The notes below the pieces were generated by a model, which saw only the letters and a list, made by a program, of their open reading frames with translations, had not been told where the DNA came from and ran no database searches. The position numbers and the translations under genes were made by a program. A stretch of DNA of 47,632 nucleotides. Source: Treponema sp. Its GTDB lineage: Bacteria; Spirochaetota; Spirochaetia; Treponematales; Treponemataceae. Of this stretch, positions 16,539 to 24,262 are shown piece after piece. The stretch's first letter is position 1, and the number at the start of each line of letters is the position of its first letter. The DNA lies in assembly GCA_017619795.1 (NCBI GenBank), contig JAFZRP010000063.1, forward strand, positions 1 through 47,632. Reading direction: 5' to 3'.

Positions 16539-16826
16539 TTAAAGACCAATACTTGTCAAGAACTTTTCTGCGGCAGACTGAATAACAGCATCATTCAAAT
16601 AAGACGGATCCTTAATTTTTTCTTTGATTTCTGCAATCCGGTCAGCTCTGACATCAGGAGTTTCTGTCGCAACCTTTTCAAGGTAGTAAGCTTCTGCCTT
16701 TTCGACAGCTTCTTTGGAAACATGAATTGAATCTGCGTTGTCATCTGGTCTTGCAGAATTCTCTGTTTTGCGAAGGTTTTGAACATTGTTCAGAGGATTT
16801 ACTCCACCAATTTTGTCTATCATCAT
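16539..16826 (-). CDS. flgM: Flagellar anti-sigma-28 factor FlgM
   Basis: A 95-aa acidic protein. The C-terminal half has the sigma-28-binding pattern of FlgM (VRADRIAEIKEKIKDPSYL, about 59-77, then a final helix AAEKFLTSIG). The N-terminal half is polar and probably disordered. FlgM holds FliA until the hook-basal body is complete. It is the only flagellar gene in the window and follows rsmI by 21 nt, so it is in that transcript. The ribosome-binding site is AGGAAG before a double ATG. Confidence 0.8.
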   Translation of the reverse strand: MMIDKIGGVNPLNNVQNLRKTENSARPDDNADSIHVSKEAVEKAEAYYLEKVATETPDVRADRIAEIKEKIKDPSYLNDAVIQSAAEKFLTSIGL

Positions 16827-16847
16827 TTCTTCCTACCCCTCTATATA

Positions 16848-17555
16848 TTAATTATCGGATGCTTCACATAAAAGTTGAACATTTTTTGTGCCCGAAATGA
16901 AAATTGCAAACTCACCTTTTATGGAATCGCGTCCCAAAAATTCCTCTTGTAATTCGCCTGCGGAACCGCTGATTATTTCTTCATGCAGTTTCGTAAGTTC
17001 CCGACCAACCACAAGCCGTCTTTCACTGTCAATATCGGCAATATCAGAAAGAAGTTTAGTAATTCTGAACGGAGATTCGTAAATAATTACTGCATCTCCT
17101 GTTGCCAACAGCTCGCGCAAACGGCTTCGTCTTCTTCCAGGCTTTGGAGACAGAAAACCTTCAAAAATAAGGGTTTTTCCGCCGGAACCAGCCGCACTAA
17201 TAAGTGTGGCAAAGGCCGAAGCACCTGGAATTGGGATTATTCTAAATCCCGCTTCTCTGACTACATCAACAAGAACGGCTCCCGGATCACTTATTCCAGG
17301 TGTGCCCGCATCGCTTGCGTAAGCTACGGAATGTCCTTCCTTTAATAGCTGGACAATTTTTTCGCCCGCAAACTTTTCATTCTGCGCCCTGCAGGAAATA
17401 AGCGGCTTTTTTATCTCAAAGTGATTCAAAAGCTGCAAGGTATGACGAGTATCTTCGCAGGCAATAAAATCAACCTTTTTGAAGGTCTCAATTGCCCTGA
17501 AGGTAATGTCATCTAGATTTCCTATAGGAGTTCCTACTATATATAGCTCAGACAC
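16848..17555 (-). CDS. rsmI: 16S rRNA (cytidine-1402-2'-O)-methyltransferase RsmI
   Basis: A 235-aa tetrapyrrole-methylase-fold enzyme with family motifs VGTPIGNLDDIT (about 6-17), CEDTRHT (33-39), SDAGTPGISDPG (80-91), PGASA (106-110) and a YESPFR block (about 157-162). It methylates the ribose of C1402 in 16S rRNA. The start is GTG. TATAAT (17567-17562) ends 6 nt upstream and TTGTTA (17590-17585) gives a 17-nt spacing, so the mRNA is predicted to begin at or next to the start codon. Confidence 0.92.
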   Translation of the reverse strand: MSELYIVGTPIGNLDDITFRAIETFKKVDFIACEDTRHTLQLLNHFEIKKPLISCRAQNEKFAGEKIVQLLKEGHSVAYASDAGTPGISDPGAVLVDVVREAGFRIIPIPGASAFATLISAAGSGGKTLIFEGFLSPKPGRRRSRLRELLATGDAVIIYESPFRITKLLSDIADIDSERRLVVGRELTKLHEEIISGSAGELQEEFLGRDSIKGEFAIFISGTKNVQLLCEASDN

Positions 17556-17561
17556 ATCTAT

Positions 17562-17590
17562 ATTATAATAAGAAAAGTGTTATCTAACAA
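17562..17590 (-). promoter_or_regulatory. Promoter of rsmI-flgM with predicted leaderless start
   Basis: TTGTTA (17590-17585), 17 nt, TATAAT (17567-17562), then only 6 nt to the GTG start at 17555. It overlaps the end of the upstream gene. Confidence 0.65.
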
Positions 17591-18320
17591 GAGAAAAAAG
17601 CGATAATCCTGTAGGGATTTTTGCACCAGCTTTTACCCAGGTTCCGGCCTGTTTTGCAGTCTGATGATTTTTCATGCCTTTTATGGAGTCAATTCCCTGT
17701 GCCAGCCAGGAAGCAAGCTGTTTTTCGCTCGAAAAAAACTCGTTTGTGTAGTCGCATTTGGAAAGAAGTACCGAAAGGTAAGGGCGTTCGCCAACTAAAG
17801 TTGAAGTATTTTCTGCAAGAGAAAGGAAAGCTTCCTGTGCTGCACTTACAATATTGCTTGCAGGATGAATATTTACGCCTTTTGTGCCGTTGTGAAGCAC
17901 CTCGTACTTAGAAGGATACGTTTTTGCCATAAAAGCAATTACTGAAGGTTCTTTTTTCTGCTCAAGGCGCGAAAGAAGCTCGTTTATAAACAGCTGATAG
18001 CTGGAAATGAGGGAATCTGTGGCTGCGGTAACGTATTCTGTCTTGTCCAGCTCAAACTTTGTGCTGTAATAGTAAGAGTCAAAATAAAGAAGATATTCAT
18101 TTATATCCGGGAACTTTGTTTCTGCTTTGATTAAGAAGGAACGTGCCGAAATAGCAGAGGTTTTGTTCCAGGTTGCAGAGAAAATATTTTCAGCTGCAAA
18201 GTTTTCTGCTTCTGTTTCGTCCTTTGTGGATGTAAAAACGTTTCTGTTTATGCTTGCAAGTCCTTCTGCAAAATCAATTGAATCCGGCAAATCTTTGCCA
18301 ATAAATAGAATATCTGACAT
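17580..18320 (-). CDS. Conserved-looking protein of unknown function
   Basis: A 246-aa soluble protein from the ATG at 18320. I chose this start because a -10 box sits between it and the more upstream TTG at 18356. I do not recognise the family. The N-terminus (MSDILFIGKDLPDSIDFAEGL) is like the first strand and helix of a Rossmann-type fold, and a YYYSTKFELDK segment near residue 85 has the YxxxK spacing of short-chain dehydrogenases. There is no GxxxGxG motif, so at most it is a degenerate relative. It is followed closely by rsmI on the same strand. Confidence 0.55.
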   Translation of the reverse strand: MSDILFIGKDLPDSIDFAEGLASINRNVFTSTKDETEAENFAAENIFSATWNKTSAISARSFLIKAETKFPDINEYLLYFDSYYYSTKFELDKTEYVTAATDSLISSYQLFINELLSRLEQKKEPSVIAFMAKTYPSKYEVLHNGTKGVNIHPASNIVSAAQEAFLSLAENTSTLVGERPYLSVLLSKCDYTNEFFSSEKQLASWLAQGIDSIKGMKNHQTAKQAGTWVKAGAKIPTGLSLFSLVR

Positions 18321-18326
18321 AGGGTT

Positions 18327-18356
18327 ATTATAGCACAGAGAGAGCTTTTGCTTCAA
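18327..18356 (-). promoter_or_regulatory. Extended -10 promoter with predicted leaderless start
   Basis: TTGAAG (18356-18351), 18 nt, TGC then TATAAT (18332-18327). The -10 box ends 6 nt before the ATG at 18320, and there is no room for a Shine-Dalgarno sequence. Confidence 0.6.
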
Positions 18357-18382
18357 TTATGTTATTCACTGTGGGAGCTTGT

Positions 18383-19015
18383 TTAGATTTCAACCTTATA
18401 CGCACCCTTAGCTCCAGGCGGCACAACATCTATTTTCTTAAAACTAAAACCAAGATCCTTGGCTTCATTTTCAACTTCATTTTTTACATTTTCGGTTACA
18501 AGGATTTCCCATGCATTTGCGGTGTCTTCTCCAAGTTTGCTTGCAGCATTTACTTCTGCACCAAAAACATCTGCATAACCAATATTTAAAATGTCACCAT
18601 AGCCAAGTCCTACACAAAATAAGATTTGTTCTTCTTCGCTTTTTGTTTTGTTGTATTCATGCAAAACTTCATGGATTTTCTTACAGCATAAAATAGCCTT
18701 TTCAGGACGTTTGAACAAAACAAGCAGACTGTCGCCTTCGCTCTTAACTAAAAGTCCGTCAAAATCGTCAATAATTGGCAGAACAAGACGTTCAGATTCA
18801 AAGATTATCTGCATAAAGTGAATAATTCCAAACTTTTCTGTTCCTCTTGAAAATCCGCTCAGATCGGTAAACATAACACACCATGTTTCGCCAAAGGAAT
18901 CCCAGATTCGTTTGTCTATTGCTTCTTTATCTGCGTCAGGTGCAAGCCGAGCCGCCATAAGATTTGCAAGTCGTTTTTGTGGGGAAGAATTATGTTGATT
19001 TATGGGCATGATCAT
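18383..19015 (-). CDS. Stand-alone class III nucleotidyl cyclase domain protein
   Basis: A 210-aa protein made almost entirely of a class III cyclase catalytic domain. Metal-binding Asp is in FTDLSGFS (about residues 49-56) and in KSEGDSLLVLF (about 90-100), which also holds the base-recognising Lys. The dimer-interface motif reads DVFGAEVNAASKLGED (about 148-163): the Asp expected for adenine is present, but the transition-state Arg (N-x3-R) is Lys. It could make cAMP weakly or act as a nucleotide sensor. No membrane or sensor domain is attached. The ribosome-binding site is AAGGAGA. Confidence 0.75.
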   Translation of the reverse strand: MIMPINQHNSSPQKRLANLMAARLAPDADKEAIDKRIWDSFGETWCVMFTDLSGFSRGTEKFGIIHFMQIIFESERLVLPIIDDFDGLLVKSEGDSLLVLFKRPEKAILCCKKIHEVLHEYNKTKSEEEQILFCVGLGYGDILNIGYADVFGAEVNAASKLGEDTANAWEILVTENVKNEVENEAKDLGFSFKKIDVVPPGAKGAYKVEI

Positions 19016-19102
19016 GAATCTCCTTTTTTATTTTAAGATACCTTGACTTGTTTCTACAGTCAACTACTTTAAAAGGCTTTTTGTTTACAGAGTAAATTGC
19101 CT

Positions 19103-19441
19103 ATGATACAAATTTCACGTGAAAGTAAAAAAAACGGGGATGTTATACAAAAAGATTCAGCATACGCTCAAACTGTTCCAAAAGAAGAAGATGATGAATA
19201 CATTGCTTCTATAGATGATTTATTTGAAGAGCTTCTAGAACAATACAATACTTATAAGTCTGGTTTTGATAATAAAATGTTTTGGTGGGCAGAGTATCAT
19301 GTAGATTACAATGAAGAAAATCATTATCCAGAAAAAACAGATTTATCTATCAGATATGAGAGACCTGCTTCTGATCTTAAGAATGATGGTGATGATGTTT
19401 ATTTTCATGTAATAATCAGTGATTTCACTATTCTAGAATAA
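19103..19441 (+). CDS. Small acidic protein of unknown function
   Basis: A 112-aa protein from the ATG at 19103; a TTG six bases earlier is also possible. I do not recognise it. It is strongly acidic, with Asp/Glu-rich residues 29-55 and an aromatic patch FWWAEYHVDY near 72-81. No signal peptide or membrane segment is seen, and the upstream region has no good ribosome-binding site. It sits alone between the divergent cyclase gene and the symporter. Confidence 0.5.
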   Translation: MIQISRESKKNGDVIQKDSAYAQTVPKEEDDEYIASIDDLFEELLEQYNTYKSGFDNKMFWWAEYHVDYNEENHYPEKTDLSIRYERPASDLKNDGDDVYFHVIISDFTILE

Positions 19442-19472
19442 TACAATATTTTCATATACACATATTTTATGC

Positions 19473-19478
19473 TATAAT
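19473..19478 (+). promoter_or_regulatory. Extended -10 box (TGCTATAAT) directly before the symporter gene
   Basis: TGC plus TATAAT ends 7 nt before the ATG at 19486. The -35 (TTTCAT or TTTTCA near 19450) is weak, as is usual with an extended -10. No ribosome-binding site is present. Confidence 0.5.
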
Positions 19479-19485
19479 ATTTTTT

Positions 19486-20715
19486 ATGAAAGTTTGGATT
19501 AAATATCTTGCCGGTATACTTCTTGGTGTTTTAATTACCTTTATTTTCCATCTGGACGGTGCTCGTGGTTCAGCAATCCTTGCATTTACAACAGAACTGT
19601 TTGTTCGTTTTGGCCGTTACCTTGTTGTACCACTCGTTTTCTGTACGTCAGTGGTTGCAATCAACAAGCTGCGCCTTTCTAAAAACCTGCTTAAAACTTC
19701 AATATGGACTTTTTCAATCATCATCATTTCTGCATTGATTTTGACTATAGTTGGAACTGCCTCTATTCTTCTTGTAAAGTTGCCGCGTATTCCAATTACA
19801 ATTGATGTTGCTACAGAAATAACTCACATAGATGTACGGGGAATGGTACTTTCGCTTTTTCCTTTCTCTGCTTTTGATTCCCTGCACGAAAGTTCTTTCC
19901 TTCTGGTTGCCTTTTTGTTCGGCAGCCTTATCGGTTGGGAAAGCGGCTCAGACCAGGTAACCTTTAAGCCCGTTTCTACAATTGCCGACTCCTTCTCAAA
20001 GCTTTTTTACTATATTTCAGTTTTCTTTACAGAGGTAATGTCCGTTTTAATGATTGCTTTTGTAGCCAGCTGGACCGTAACCTTCCGCTCTGTTATTGCA
20101 ACCGGCATTTACACCCCAATGATTATTATGTTCCTGTGTGACTTCGTAATTGTTGCAGGAATCATTTATCCGCTTATTATCCGCTACGTATGCCACGATC
20201 CACGTCCATACAGAGTTTTGTACGCAAGCATTGCACCAATGATGCTTTCGTTTATTACCGGAGACACAAATCTTTCTTTACCGCTCATTATTCGTCACGG
20301 AAAAGAAAGCCTTGGAATCAGAAGACGCTGCAACGGCTTTGTTTATCCGCTGTTTTCAATGTTCTCTCGCGGCGGTTCAGCCCTTGTAACGACAATAAGC
20401 TTCTTCTTAATCTGGCGTTCTTACTCAAGCTTGAGCATTCCATTCAGCGATATAATGTGGGTTTCTCTGCTTTCGTTTGGGCTTTCGTTCCTTTTGGGTG
20501 GATTCCCTTCTGGAGGAGCGTTCATTTTACTTACAATTCTGTGCGAAAGATATGGAAAGGGTTTTGAAACAAGCTTCCTTTTGTTAAAGCCTGCTGCGTT
20601 AATTATCTGTTCGTTTGCTACTCTGTTCGACACAGTAACCGTAATGTTTGGCAGCTATATTGTGGCTGTAAAAACAAAGAATGTCGAACATCACAAGGTA
20701 AGAAACTTTATTTAG
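19486..20715 (+). CDS. Dicarboxylate/amino acid:cation symporter (DAACS family), divergent
   Basis: A 409-aa membrane transporter with about eight hydrophobic segments and the two re-entrant regions of the GltP/GltPh fold. The signatures are altered. The Ser-rich HP1 tip (SSSAATLP in the archetype) reads TGDTNLSLP. The sodium-binding NMDGT reads SRGGS, so its Asp is lost. The HP2 glycine-rich tip FPSGGAFI is kept. It may carry an unusual substrate or couple to a different ion. Family assignment is good; substrate is unknown. Confidence 0.78.
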   Translation: MKVWIKYLAGILLGVLITFIFHLDGARGSAILAFTTELFVRFGRYLVVPLVFCTSVVAINKLRLSKNLLKTSIWTFSIIIISALILTIVGTASILLVKLPRIPITIDVATEITHIDVRGMVLSLFPFSAFDSLHESSFLLVAFLFGSLIGWESGSDQVTFKPVSTIADSFSKLFYYISVFFTEVMSVLMIAFVASWTVTFRSVIATGIYTPMIIMFLCDFVIVAGIIYPLIIRYVCHDPRPYRVLYASIAPMMLSFITGDTNLSLPLIIRHGKESLGIRRRCNGFVYPLFSMFSRGGSALVTTISFFLIWRSYSSLSIPFSDIMWVSLLSFGLSFLLGGFPSGGAFILLTILCERYGKGFETSFLLLKPAALIICSFATLFDTVTVMFGSYIVAVKTKNVEHHKVRNFI

Positions 20716-20737
20716 TGCAAAATACAAATTTTGGTGT

Positions 20738-20743
20738 TATAAT
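20738..20743 (+). promoter_or_regulatory. -10 box of the PilZ-like gene
   Basis: TGTTATAAT (extended -10) 33 nt before the TTG start at 20777. Unlike its neighbours this gene has a normal leader with GGAGG at 20765-20769, 7 nt before the TTG, which settles the start. Confidence 0.45.
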
Positions 20744-20776
20744 TTCTTATTGTAGACCCATTTTGGAGGTTAGGAT

Positions 20777-21664
20777 TTGAGTATTACGGTTAGAGATTTT
20801 GCCGCTGGAAGAAAAGCTTTTTTTGTAGCTCCTGATACTTCTCTTTTTCCAGAAAGCAATTTAACAGAATATTTTTTGCAGGGTTATGAGTGTTACTTTG
20901 TTGAAAACGACAAACAGAATTCACTGGCCGATAAGGTAAATATTATAGCATCAACATTTAAGGATTGTGTTCTAATTATCAATATAGATTCAGTTATTCC
21001 TGACATAAACTGGATTGAATACATAAGCCGATTAAATGCAACCTATGGCAAAACAATTACAATTTGCGTTACTTTCTTGAAAAAACAGGAAAAGAATTAC
21101 AGAAATGCCATAGAACTCACCTTTAAGAATATGATTGGTATTGCAGGTGACTGTATTCAGCTGGAGTATCAGAAAAGAGTTAATGTTGGAATAATGCTTG
21201 AATATCTGCAAAGCATTAACCTGCGGGGCCGACGAATGAATATTCGTGGTTTCTGTACAAAATATTACACCTATTCTTTTGTTTTTGATGAGAAAACTTA
21301 TACAGGCGTGCTGCAGGATTTAAGCTTAAGTCACTTTTCTTTAGTTTCAACAGAAGAGTCCCTGCAGATGAGTGTAGGCGATGTAATTCAGGATTTTAAT
21401 TTCTTCTTGAACGGTCTTATCATAAGAGCTTCTGCAACGTTGATGATGACCCGAAAGTTTAATGATTTTGTCCTGTATGTATTTGCTTTCTGCGACAAGG
21501 ATGGAACTCCTGGCTTGAGCAACCGATACAAGGATCAGCTGGTTGAAAATCTTCTTAAGCTCAACAATAACTATTTGAAGATGGCTTTGGAAAAGCTTAT
21601 GCTTCAGATGAAAAATAATGTAACAAATCCAGAAGTTCTTGAAAGCCTTGTAATTGGACAGTGA
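20777..21664 (+). CDS. PilZ-like domain protein of unknown role
   Basis: A 295-aa soluble protein starting at TTG with a GGAGG site 7 nt upstream. Residues about 150-240 resemble a PilZ domain, the c-di-GMP receptor fold: RGRRMNIRGFC, then GVLQDLSLSHFSLVS and a strand-rich region. The RxxxR and D/NxSxxG motifs are only partly kept (DLSLSHF in place of DxSxxG), so c-di-GMP binding is doubtful. Residues 1-130 look like a response-regulator-like alpha/beta fold without clear catalytic residues. Tex follows within 25 nt. Confidence 0.5.
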   Translation: MSITVRDFAAGRKAFFVAPDTSLFPESNLTEYFLQGYECYFVENDKQNSLADKVNIIASTFKDCVLIINIDSVIPDINWIEYISRLNATYGKTITICVTFLKKQEKNYRNAIELTFKNMIGIAGDCIQLEYQKRVNVGIMLEYLQSINLRGRRMNIRGFCTKYYTYSFVFDEKTYTGVLQDLSLSHFSLVSTEESLQMSVGDVIQDFNFFLNGLIIRASATLMMTRKFNDFVLYVFAFCDKDGTPGLSNRYKDQLVENLLKLNNNYLKMALEKLMLQMKNNVTNPEVLESLVIGQ

Positions 21665-21686
21665 TTTACATTAAAATATCTCCACT

Positions 21687-24131
21687 ATGGAATTTACACA
21701 AGAACAGATTGACTCACTCACAGTAAACGAAGTCGAAATTATGAAAAAAATTGCGGATGAATTGAGTATCCGCATTGCACAGGTAAGTGCAGTAATCAGC
21801 CTTTTTAATGAAGGTTGTACTGTAGCTTTTATAAGCCGTTATCGAAAAGATAGAACAGATAATTTGGACGAAGTTCAGGTTTTAAGCATAGACCATTCCT
21901 TCAAATCGTATAAAAATCTTGAAGAACGACGCCTTGAAATTGTAAAGGGCGTATTTAATCAGGGAAAGCTTACAGATTCTCTTTATGAAGCAATAATGTC
22001 TGCTCAGACACTTACTGCACTTGAAGATTTGTGGGCTCCATTTAAGAAAAAGAAGAAAACACGCGGTATGGTTGCCGCAGAAAAAGGTCTTGAACCTCTT
22101 GCAGACTTTATTGTTGCCGAAAATGACGACAGTGCCTGCGAAAAGGAAGCTGAAAAATATATAAAGACTGATAATGAAGATCCTGCCTTAAACGTAGAGA
22201 CTGCTACCGATGCTCTTGAAGGCGCAAAGGATATTATTGCAGAACGCGTAAGCCAGAATACTGATAATCGTACTGCAGTTCATGAGCTTTATATGCGCGA
22301 AGGCAATATTGTAACAAAGGGTATTGTTCCGGAAGGACAGGATGAAGAAACTGCCCAGAAGGCTTCTACATATCAGATGTACTGGGATTACAAGGAGCCG
22401 CTTAATCAGGTAAAACCACACCGTATTCTTGCTATTAATCGTGCCGAAAGAGAAGGTGCACTTGAGGTTACAATTGACGTTGAGGTTGATAATGCAGTTG
22501 CAATGCTCCAGAAAAGAACAATTATCAGCAATCAATATCACAAGGATGCAATTGAAGACGGTGTTGTAAGACTTCTTTCTCCAGCTGTTGTACGCGAAAT
22601 CCGTAGTGAAGAGTCTGATGAAGCAGATGACCACGGAATTGGAGTATTCAGCGAAAATCTTAAAAATCTGCTTATGACTCAGCCGATTAAGGGCAGTCGT
22701 GTTCTTGGTGTTGACCCTGGCTACAGAAACGGTACAAAGTGCGCCGCTCTTGATGAAACAGGAAAATATCTTGGCTTCTTTAAGATTTTCCAGGAGCAGG
22801 ATGCAAAGGGCGCTTACGATGCAATTAACGACGCAATTGATAAATACGATATTCAGGTTGTAGCTGTAGGAAACGGAACCGGTTCTCACGAGGTACAGGC
22901 TATCGTTTCTAAGGTAATCAGCGAAAACTACGCAGATTCAGATGTAAAATACACTGTAGTTGACGAGTCTGGTGCTTCTGTTTATTCAGCAAGCCCTGTT
23001 GCTACAGAAGAGTTCCCTGATCTGGACGTTATGGTTCGTGGTGCAATTTCTATGGGCCGCCGTTTGCAGGATCCGCTTGCAGAACTTGTAAAAATTGACC
23101 CTAAAGCTATTGGAGTTGGCCTTTATCAGCACGATGTAAACCAGAAAAAGCTTGCAGACCAGCTGGATGAGGTTGTTAGCTCTGTTGTAAATAATGTTGG
23201 CGTAAACTTAAATACCGCTTCTTACATGCTTTTGAAGTATGTTTCTGGAATAAATGTTTCTACAGCAAAGAAAATTGTAGCTTACCGCGATGCAAACGGT
23301 AAAATTACAAGCCGCGAGGATTTGAAAAAGGTTCCGGGGCTTGGTCCAAAGGCTTTTGAGCAGTGTGCCGGCTTCCTTAAGATTGCAGAAAGCTCAGATC
23401 CTCTTGATAATACCTGGGTTCACCCAGAAAACTACGATGCAGCCCGCGAGATTCTTCCAATGGTACAGAGCGGTGAAAAAATAACCTCCAGCAAGATTGA
23501 CGAGGTTGCTGCAAAATACAGCATTGGTGTTCAGACAGTAAAAGATATTGTAGAAGAGCTTCAAAAGCCGAACAGAGACCCTCGAGACGGTTATCCTGCT
23601 CCAATTATGCAGAAGGGTGTTCTCCAGTTTGAAGATTTGCGCGAAGGCATGAAGGTAACCGGAAAAATCCGCAATGTTGTTGATTTTGGTGCTTTTGTTG
23701 ATATTGGTCTTCACGAAACAGGTCTTGTTCATTTGAGCGAGCTTAGCGACAGCTTTGTTTCAGATCCAATGGAGGTTGTAAAGGTTGGTGATGTACGTGA
23801 GTTTACAATCATTCAGCTGGACACAATCCGCCGAAGAATAAGCCTTTCGCTTAAGAGCGATGCCGCCTCACGAGCAGGCACCGGCGAAAAATCGGCTCCA
23901 AGGCGCGAAAACCGGGCTGGCGACGGTGGAAAAGGCGGTTCATCATCATCAGGAAACGGAAAACGAGTGGTTATTGTAAAAAAAGGCGACGGAACCAGAA
24001 ATGGAGCCGGCGACAATAAAAACAGTGATTATAATCGCAACCGCGACAGAAACAATCGCCAGAACAACGGTAACTCCGGCAGCGATGATGGAATGAGTTA
24101 CAATCCGTTTGCAGCATTTTTTAACAAATAA
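21687..24131 (+). CDS. tex: Tex-family S1 RNA-binding transcription accessory protein
   Basis: An 814-aa protein with the Tex order: an N-terminal helical region with SRYRKDRTDNLDEVQ (about 49-63), a YqgF-like domain (VLGVDPGYRNGTKCA near 340), helix-hairpin-helix motifs (YVSGINVSTAKKIV near 520 and VPGLGPKAFEQCAGFL near 550), and an S1 domain (GKIRNVVDFGAFVDIGLHETGLVH, about 655-680). A Gly/Arg/Asn-rich tail of about 85 residues follows, not part of the core family, and may bind RNA. TAAAAT (21672-21677) ends 9 nt before the ATG with TTGTAA 18 nt upstream; no Shine-Dalgarno sequence. Confidence 0.93.
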   Translation: MEFTQEQIDSLTVNEVEIMKKIADELSIRIAQVSAVISLFNEGCTVAFISRYRKDRTDNLDEVQVLSIDHSFKSYKNLEERRLEIVKGVFNQGKLTDSLYEAIMSAQTLTALEDLWAPFKKKKKTRGMVAAEKGLEPLADFIVAENDDSACEKEAEKYIKTDNEDPALNVETATDALEGAKDIIAERVSQNTDNRTAVHELYMREGNIVTKGIVPEGQDEETAQKASTYQMYWDYKEPLNQVKPHRILAINRAEREGALEVTIDVEVDNAVAMLQKRTIISNQYHKDAIEDGVVRLLSPAVVREIRSEESDEADDHGIGVFSENLKNLLMTQPIKGSRVLGVDPGYRNGTKCAALDETGKYLGFFKIFQEQDAKGAYDAINDAIDKYDIQVVAVGNGTGSHEVQAIVSKVISENYADSDVKYTVVDESGASVYSASPVATEEFPDLDVMVRGAISMGRRLQDPLAELVKIDPKAIGVGLYQHDVNQKKLADQLDEVVSSVVNNVGVNLNTASYMLLKYVSGINVSTAKKIVAYRDANGKITSREDLKKVPGLGPKAFEQCAGFLKIAESSDPLDNTWVHPENYDAAREILPMVQSGEKITSSKIDEVAAKYSIGVQTVKDIVEELQKPNRDPRDGYPAPIMQKGVLQFEDLREGMKVTGKIRNVVDFGAFVDIGLHETGLVHLSELSDSFVSDPMEVVKVGDVREFTIIQLDTIRRRISLSLKSDAASRAGTGEKSAPRRENRAGDGGKGGSSSSGNGKRVVIVKKGDGTRNGAGDNKNSDYNRNRDRNNRQNNGNSGSDDGMSYNPFAAFFNK

Positions 24132-24196
24132 ATGAGGTTTTTGAGCATTTTTTAAGCATTATATTCTATAAAATGTGAATCCTTTTCAACATAAGT

Positions 24197-24225
24197 TTGT
24201 TATAAAAAGGAACTTATGCTATAAT
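24197..24225 (+). promoter_or_regulatory. Promoter of the lipoprotein/exported protein operon
   Basis: TTGTTA (24197-24202), 17 nt, TGC-TATAAT (24220-24225). The leader is about 30 nt with a CGGAGG ribosome-binding site before the ATG at 24263. Confidence 0.7.
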
Positions 24226-24262
24226 TAGGACGGTATTTTAAATACTTTATACGGAGGTTCTT

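Noticed and set aside
22188..22889. A 233-codon open frame on the minus strand.
   Set aside because: Antisense to tex, which has strong family motifs throughout this part.
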